From an uncultured Candidatus Pelagibacter sp. (GTDB lineage: Bacteria; Pseudomonadota; Alphaproteobacteria; Pelagibacterales; Pelagibacteraceae): a DNA stretch of 44,511 bases. The notes under the pieces are model-generated. The model was given only the letters and a program-made list of their open reading frames with translations. It was not told where the DNA came from and made no database searches. Below, piece by piece: positions 39,710-44,511 of this stretch; position 1 is the stretch's first letter; each line of letters opens with the position of its first letter. The translations under genes were made by a program, and so were the position numbers. Location: NCBI GenBank assembly GCA_905618895.1, contig CAJQTA010000023.1:1-44511 (forward strand), written 5' to 3'.

Positions 39710-40711
39710 ATGTCAGATAACTTTAAAGCTTTAATAGTAAATCAAGAAGGCGAAAATTTTACAAGAGAAGTTAAATCTATTGACAAGAGTTTCTTAAAAC
39801 ATGGTGATGTACTTGTTAAGGTTGATTATTCAGATTTAAATTATAAGGATGCACTTATTTTAAATAATGGTGCAAAATTAGTAAAAGAATTTCCACATAT
39901 ACCAGGTATTGATTTTTCAGGAACAGTTTTAGAAAGTGATAATTCTAAATTTACCAAAGGAGATGAGGTTATTCTTACAGGATGGAGAGTTGGAGAGATT
40001 TATTTTGGTGGCTATTCTCAATTAGCAAAAGTAAACGGAGATTACTTGGTTAAAAAACCAAAAGATATTTCATCCAAACAGGCTATGATTTTAGGTACAG
40101 CTGGTTTGACAGCTTTACTTTGTTCTTTTGCAATTAAAGCTAGAGAAGAACTTTTGCTAGGAGAAAAAGTAAAAGATGTTTTAGTTACTGGAGCTTCAGG
40201 GGGTGTTGGAAGTATTGCGGTAATGATTTTAAACAAACTTGGATATGATGTGACTGCAGTTACAGGAAAAACTGAAAATGAGGAATATTTAAAATCACTA
40301 GGTGCAAAAAATATTATAAATAAATCTGATTTAGATAAAGATGCAAGACCTTTAGATAAAGGATTATGGGATGGGGTTGTTGATACCGTAGGAGGAAAAA
40401 TTCTTGCAAATGCACTTGCTCAAACTAGAGATAATGGAATAGTTGCAGCCTGTGGAAATGCTTCTGATTATAAATTAAACACTACTGTAATGCCTTTTAT
40501 CATTAGAGGTGTTAAGTTATGGGGAATTAACTCTGTTACAGCATCTATAAAAAGAAGAGAGTTTGTTTGGAATGAAGTTAAAAATCTTATTGATTTCAAT
40601 AAATTAGAACAATCAATTAAAACAATTAGCCTAGAAGATCTTACAGATATATTTCCAAAGATGCTTAAAGGGGAAACTTCAGGACGGTATATTGTTGATC
40701 TTAATAAATAA
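39710..40711 (+). CDS. acuI: Acrylyl-CoA reductase-like (YhdH/AcuI family) oxidoreductase
   Basis: VDYSDLNYKDALIL, PHIPGIDFSGTV, VTGASGGVGSIAVMILNKLGYDVTAVTGK. Confidence 0.82.
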   Translation: MSDNFKALIVNQEGENFTREVKSIDKSFLKHGDVLVKVDYSDLNYKDALILNNGAKLVKEFPHIPGIDFSGTVLESDNSKFTKGDEVILTGWRVGEIYFGGYSQLAKVNGDYLVKKPKDISSKQAMILGTAGLTALLCSFAIKAREELLLGEKVKDVLVTGASGGVGSIAVMILNKLGYDVTAVTGKTENEEYLKSLGAKNIINKSDLDKDARPLDKGLWDGVVDTVGGKILANALAQTRDNGIVAACGNASDYKLNTTVMPFIIRGVKLWGINSVTASIKRREFVWNEVKNLIDFNKLEQSIKTISLEDLTDIFPKMLKGETSGRYIVDLNK

Positions 40712-41599
40712 ATGGATTGGGATAAATTAAAAATTTTTCATGCAGTTGCAGAGGCGGGTAGCTTTACAAATGCAACAATCAACTTAAATTTAAGTCAATC
40801 TGCAATCAGCAGACAAATTCAATCATTAGAACAAGATCTTAAAGTGCAACTTTTTGAAAGACATGCAAGAGGCCTTACTTTAACTGAAAATGGTGAATAT
40901 GTTTTTAAGACTGCTCATGATGTAATTAGTAAACTTAAAGAGGTTGAAACATCATTAGGAGACCAAAAAAATAAACCAACTGGTAAACTAACAATTACAA
41001 CAGTTAGAAGTTTTGGTACTCATTGGTTAACTCCACGAATTCAAGAATTTATGAATTTAAACCCAGAAATTGAAATTGAACTAATCTTTGACGACAAAGA
41101 ACTAGATTTAAGCACAAGGCAAGCAGATATTGGTATTTTCATGAGAAGACCCAAACAACTAAATTATATTCAAAAAAAATTAGTAGATATAAAATATTAT
41201 ATCTATGGTTCTAATAAATATTTAGAAAAATACGGCATGCCAAAAACAATTAATGATCTAAATAAGCACAAATTTATTTCCTTTGGTAAAGGAGCGCCAT
41301 CCCCGGTTTATGATCCGGATTGGGCACTTAAACTTGGAATTAAAGAAGGGAAAAAAAGAAAACCAGTGATGAAAGTTAATAGTGTCATGGGTTTACTTTT
41401 GGCTGTAGAAACTGGCGTAGGTCTTGCTGCACTTCCAGAATACTTGGTTTCAAATTCAAACAATGTAATAAAAGTGCTTCCAAACTCAGAAGGACCTATA
41501 ACTGAAGCACATTTTGTTTATCCCCAATCATTAAAAAATACAGCACGTTTAACAGCTTTTAGAAACTTTCTTTTTAGTAAAATTGGTGATTGGAAATAA
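40712..41599 (+). CDS. LysR-family transcriptional regulator
   Basis: MDWDKLKIFHAVAEAGSFTNATINLNLSQSAISRQIQSLEQDLKVQLFERHARGLTLTENG; abuts acuI. Confidence 0.93.
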   Translation: MDWDKLKIFHAVAEAGSFTNATINLNLSQSAISRQIQSLEQDLKVQLFERHARGLTLTENGEYVFKTAHDVISKLKEVETSLGDQKNKPTGKLTITTVRSFGTHWLTPRIQEFMNLNPEIEIELIFDDKELDLSTRQADIGIFMRRPKQLNYIQKKLVDIKYYIYGSNKYLEKYGMPKTINDLNKHKFISFGKGAPSPVYDPDWALKLGIKEGKKRKPVMKVNSVMGLLLAVETGVGLAALPEYLVSNSNNVIKVLPNSEGPITEAHFVYPQSLKNTARLTAFRNFLFSKIGDWK

Positions 41600-41602
41600 A
41601 TT

Positions 41603-43036
41603 TTAATTATCTTTATCGTTAACATAGATAGAAACACCTCTTGAGTTAATATCTACATCAAACTTTTTATGAAGTGGAGGAAAAGCCCTTTGTGAGCAAT
41701 CTAACCTATCGCAAGTTCTACATGATACGCCAATTGGAATTTCAGTTTTTTTATCTGAAATATCTAAATTTTCTGTATAAACAAATTCTTTTGCATATTT
41801 TGCTTCACAACCTAAGCCAATAGATAAAATACTTTTTGATAAACCATATCTTCCAACTCCTTTCTCAACAGTACGAGCTATACAAACATATTTTTCACCA
41901 TTAGTCATTTTACTCACAGCAGCCTGAATAACTCCAGGTCTTGTAAAAGCAGAGTAAACATTCCATCTTGGGCAAGCACCTCCATATCGTGGTATTTCTA
42001 TACCTGATAAAGAAAACCTTTTTGAAATATTTCCAGCAATGTCCGTTCTTAACATATGAAAAGGTATTCCTGGTAATTTAGGATCTTGAAGACAAGTAAC
42101 TCTATGGGCTACTTGTTCAAAAGATGTTGCGAATCTATTTTGTAAAAGTTCTAAATCATATTTCAATTTTTTACACTCAGAATGAAATAGTTTATATGGC
42201 ATCAAAATTGCTGCAGCACAATAGTTTAGTAAAGCAACTTGTGTTAATTTTTTTGACTCATCTGAAGGGAAGTTAAAATTAGATAAATATTTATTAATTT
42301 CTTTTATTGCACCTTCCTGAGCTATCTGTGATGCTGCATGTAATTTTTTAGTTTCTAGAGTATTATAATCACTTAATAAAAGTTCTTTTTTATTTTTATT
42401 ATAAATTTTGGAGAAAGGTTTTTTTTCTTCTGGTATTACATCTTTAACTACTATTGAATATTCTGATTCTAGATAGTCACATAAAGCAATATATCTAGTT
42501 CTGTTATTTTTTTGTACTTTGTCAAATATTTGATTTGCAAATTCTTCAAGTTTCGGAAAGTAATTTTTATTTTCTTGTAAAAAATCTGAAATTACCTCAC
42601 CCGGGAAAGCTGCCTTTCTTTTATCAATTATTTTTCCTGATAAATTTTCAACTTTATTAATAAGCTCATGATCTTTTTGTTTAAAATTATCTCCTAGTTT
42701 AATCAATGCTCTAGCAATTTTTGGATTAGTACTAACTAAATCTTGAACCTCTGGTCCAAGAATATCTAAATCTTCAAACAATTGATCATCCAAAAGTTCT
42801 GAAATATTATTTGCTAAGTTGATATCTGATTTAGTTGTTAAATCAGATAATTGAATTTTTAATTTTTCACACACCTTAAGAAGCAGATCGCCATCAATCT
42901 TTCTTTTACCACTTTCAATCAAATTTAAATAACTTGGAGAAATTCCAAGTTCTTCAGCTAATTTGTTTGCCTGTAAACCTAATTGTCTTCTAAAAGCCTT
43001 TATTTTTGGTCCAATTTTTAAATCTAATTGACTCAT
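41603..43036 (-). CDS. XRE-family regulator with IrrE-like/ScfR-type C-terminus (RamB-like)
   Basis: IKAFRRQLGLQANKLAEELGISPSYLNLIESGKRKI; C-terminal PIGVSCRTCDRLDCSQRAFPPLH. Confidence 0.88.
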   Translation of the reverse strand: MSQLDLKIGPKIKAFRRQLGLQANKLAEELGISPSYLNLIESGKRKIDGDLLLKVCEKLKIQLSDLTTKSDINLANNISELLDDQLFEDLDILGPEVQDLVSTNPKIARALIKLGDNFKQKDHELINKVENLSGKIIDKRKAAFPGEVISDFLQENKNYFPKLEEFANQIFDKVQKNNRTRYIALCDYLESEYSIVVKDVIPEEKKPFSKIYNKNKKELLLSDYNTLETKKLHAASQIAQEGAIKEINKYLSNFNFPSDESKKLTQVALLNYCAAAILMPYKLFHSECKKLKYDLELLQNRFATSFEQVAHRVTCLQDPKLPGIPFHMLRTDIAGNISKRFSLSGIEIPRYGGACPRWNVYSAFTRPGVIQAAVSKMTNGEKYVCIARTVEKGVGRYGLSKSILSIGLGCEAKYAKEFVYTENLDISDKKTEIPIGVSCRTCDRLDCSQRAFPPLHKKFDVDINSRGVSIYVNDKDN

Positions 43037-43044
43037 ATTTTCTA

Positions 43045-43137
43045 TTTGTAAATTTTGTAAATTAAAATTTACATAAAGTTTCTATATTTTACAAGGTTTT
43101 TAATGAATTTAATGGATTTTGTAAATTTTGTAAATTA
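43045..43137. promoter_or_regulatory. Operator-like region: two exact 20-bp repeats, each a TTTGTAAAT tandem
   Basis: TTTGTAAATTTTGTAAATTA at 43045-43064 and 43118-43137; extra inverted TTTACA at 43068 and 43088. Confidence 0.7.
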
Positions 43138-43147
43138 TACATCTTGT

Positions 43148-43312
43148 ATGGACAACATAAACAATAAAAACCAAGAAGATCAGGCTCAAATCACTAATAA
43201 AGAAGATCATAATCAGTATCGCCAGTCTGGAATTTACTTGAGAGATGATCATTGTGATTGGGGTTCAAGTGGGATGAATGAATTCACTAAAGAGTACAGT
43301 GAAGACAAGTAA
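43148..43312 (+). CDS. Small (54 aa) hydrophilic protein upstream of aceA
   Basis: MDNINNKNQEDQAQITNKEDHNQYRQSGIYLRDDHCDWGSSGMNEFTKEYSEDK; ORF-track start at 43103 would translate the operator repeat. Confidence 0.45.
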   Translation: MDNINNKNQEDQAQITNKEDHNQYRQSGIYLRDDHCDWGSSGMNEFTKEYSEDK

Positions 43313-43358
43313 GCCCCTTTAAAATTTTCTTAATTATATAACCTAGAAAGATCTACCT

Positions 43359-44511
43359 ATGAGCTCTGAAGCTAAAGTATCATACGACTTAAAAAGATTT
43401 GCTGGCATTAAAAGAGATTACACTTCAAATGAAGTAGAGAGACTTAGAGGTTCAATAAAAATAGAATATTCGATGTGTAAACATCAATCAAAAAAATTAT
43501 GGGAATTATTAAACTCAGAACCTTATATAAATACTTTAGGATCACTATCAGGTAACCATGCAGTTCAACATGCTAAAGCTGGCTTAAAAGCGATCTACTT
43601 AAGTGGTTGGCAGGTTGCTGCAGACGCCAATACTGCAGGAGAAATGTACCCTGATCAATCTTTATACCCATACGATAGTGCTCCGAAATTAGTTGAGTCA
43701 ATGAACAATGCTTTAATTAGAGCAGACCAAATTCAACATATGGAAATTAGTGACGGTGATATGCAATCAAAAAATAGAACAGATTATATGCTTCCAATCA
43801 TTGCAGATGGTGAAGCAGGTTTTGGTGGACCATTAAATGTTTTTGAATTAACAAAAAAATTTATTAAAACAGGCGCTGCAGGAGTTCATTTTGAAGATCA
43901 ATTAGCTAGTGAAAAAAAATGTGGGCACATGGGTGGAAAAGTTTTAGTTCCCACCGGTACTATGATTAAAAATTTAAAAGCTGCAAGGCTAGCTGCTGAT
44001 ATTGCTGATGTGCCATTAATAATTTTAGCAAGAACAGATGCTAATGCTGCTAAATTAATTACAAATGATTTTGATGAAAATGATAAACCATTTTTAACTG
44101 GTGAAAGATCTCCTGAAGGTTTCCATTATGTTAAACAAGGTATTGAACAAGCTATCTCAAGAGGTTTAGCTTATGCTCCTTATTCAGATTTAATTTGGTG
44201 TGAGACTGCAACACCTAACCTTGAAGAAGCTAAAAAATTTGCAGATGCCATTCATGATAAGTTTCCTGGAAAATTACTTGCATATAATTGTTCTCCATCA
44301 TTTAATTGGAAAAAACATTTATCAGATGCGGAGATTGCATCTTTCCAACAAAACATTAGTGAATTGGGTTATAAATTTCAATTCATCACACTCGCCGGTT
44401 TTCACACGCAGAATATTGCAATTTTTGAACTTGCAGAAAAATATAAAACTGAAGGAATGACTGCTTATTCTAAAATTCAAGAACTTGAATTTGCTAGAGA
44501 GAAAGATGGTT
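43359..44511 (+). CDS. aceA: Isocitrate lyase, 3'-truncated by window edge
   Basis: Read by hand, not in ORF track: [32 protein letters not shown]...[23 protein letters not shown]...[14 protein letters not shown]. Confidence 0.95.
   Translation, partial: MSSEAKVSYDLKRFAGIKRDYTSNEVERLRGSIKIEYSMCKHQSKKLWELLNSEPYINTLGSLSGNHAVQHAKAGLKAIYLSGWQVAADANTAGEMYPDQSLYPYDSAPKLVESMNNALIRADQIQHMEISDGDMQSKNRTDYMLPIIADGEAGFGGPLNVFELTKKFIKTGAAGVHFEDQLASEKKCGHMGGKVLVPTGTMIKNLKAARLAADIADVPLIILARTDANAAKLITNDFDENDKPFLTGERSPEGFHYVKQGIEQAISRGLAYAPYSDLIWCETATPNLEEAKKFADAIHDKFPGKLLAYNCSPSFNWKKHLSDAEIASFQQNISELGYKFQFITLAGFHTQNIAIFELAEKYKTEGMTAYSKIQELEFAREKDG

Noticed and set aside
44200-44460. 86-aa ORF in another frame near the window end
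   Set aside because: Lies inside the isocitrate lyase frame, which is open to the window edge and missing from the ORF track only because it has no stop.

Overview
AT-rich, tightly packed alphaproteobacterial window whose gene content and compact layout resemble SAR11/Pelagibacterales (inferred from reading only, no search run). It has about 40 protein-coding genes and no rRNA, tRNA, CRISPR array or transposase that I could recognise. The main theme is uptake and oxidation of quaternary-amine (betaine-type) and one-carbon compounds. Genes supporting this are ProXVW-type ABC transport, carnitine 3-dehydrogenase, a dehydrocarnitine-type BKACE, a hotdog thioesterase, a gamma-butyrobetaine hydroxylase-like dioxygenase, a GMC choline-dehydrogenase-like enzyme, an ALDH, a GDPD-type phosphodiesterase, a dimethylglycine-dehydrogenase-like enzyme with ETF and ETF-QO, a GcvT-like protein with short MTHFR, a Rieske oxygenase, and FolE. 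The best candidate for an undescribed system is a translationally coupled minus-strand operon at 12838-16747: TauD-like dioxygenase, PhnZ-like mixed-valence di-iron HD oxygenase, GMC oxidoreductase, and EamA permease. It looks like an oxidative phosphonate (C-P bond) catabolic module feeding betaine metabolism. Other points of interest are a kinase/nucleotidyltransferase/methyltransferase/Rieske cluster, an uncharacterised M19/553-aa/DUF3726/zinc-ribbon microprotein operon, a UUCG-loop hairpin between proX and proW, repeated TTTGTAAAT operators between a ScfR/RamB-like regulator and aceA, and several palindromes. CDSs are cut at both window edges (M19 dipeptidase at the left, isocitrate lyase at the right).
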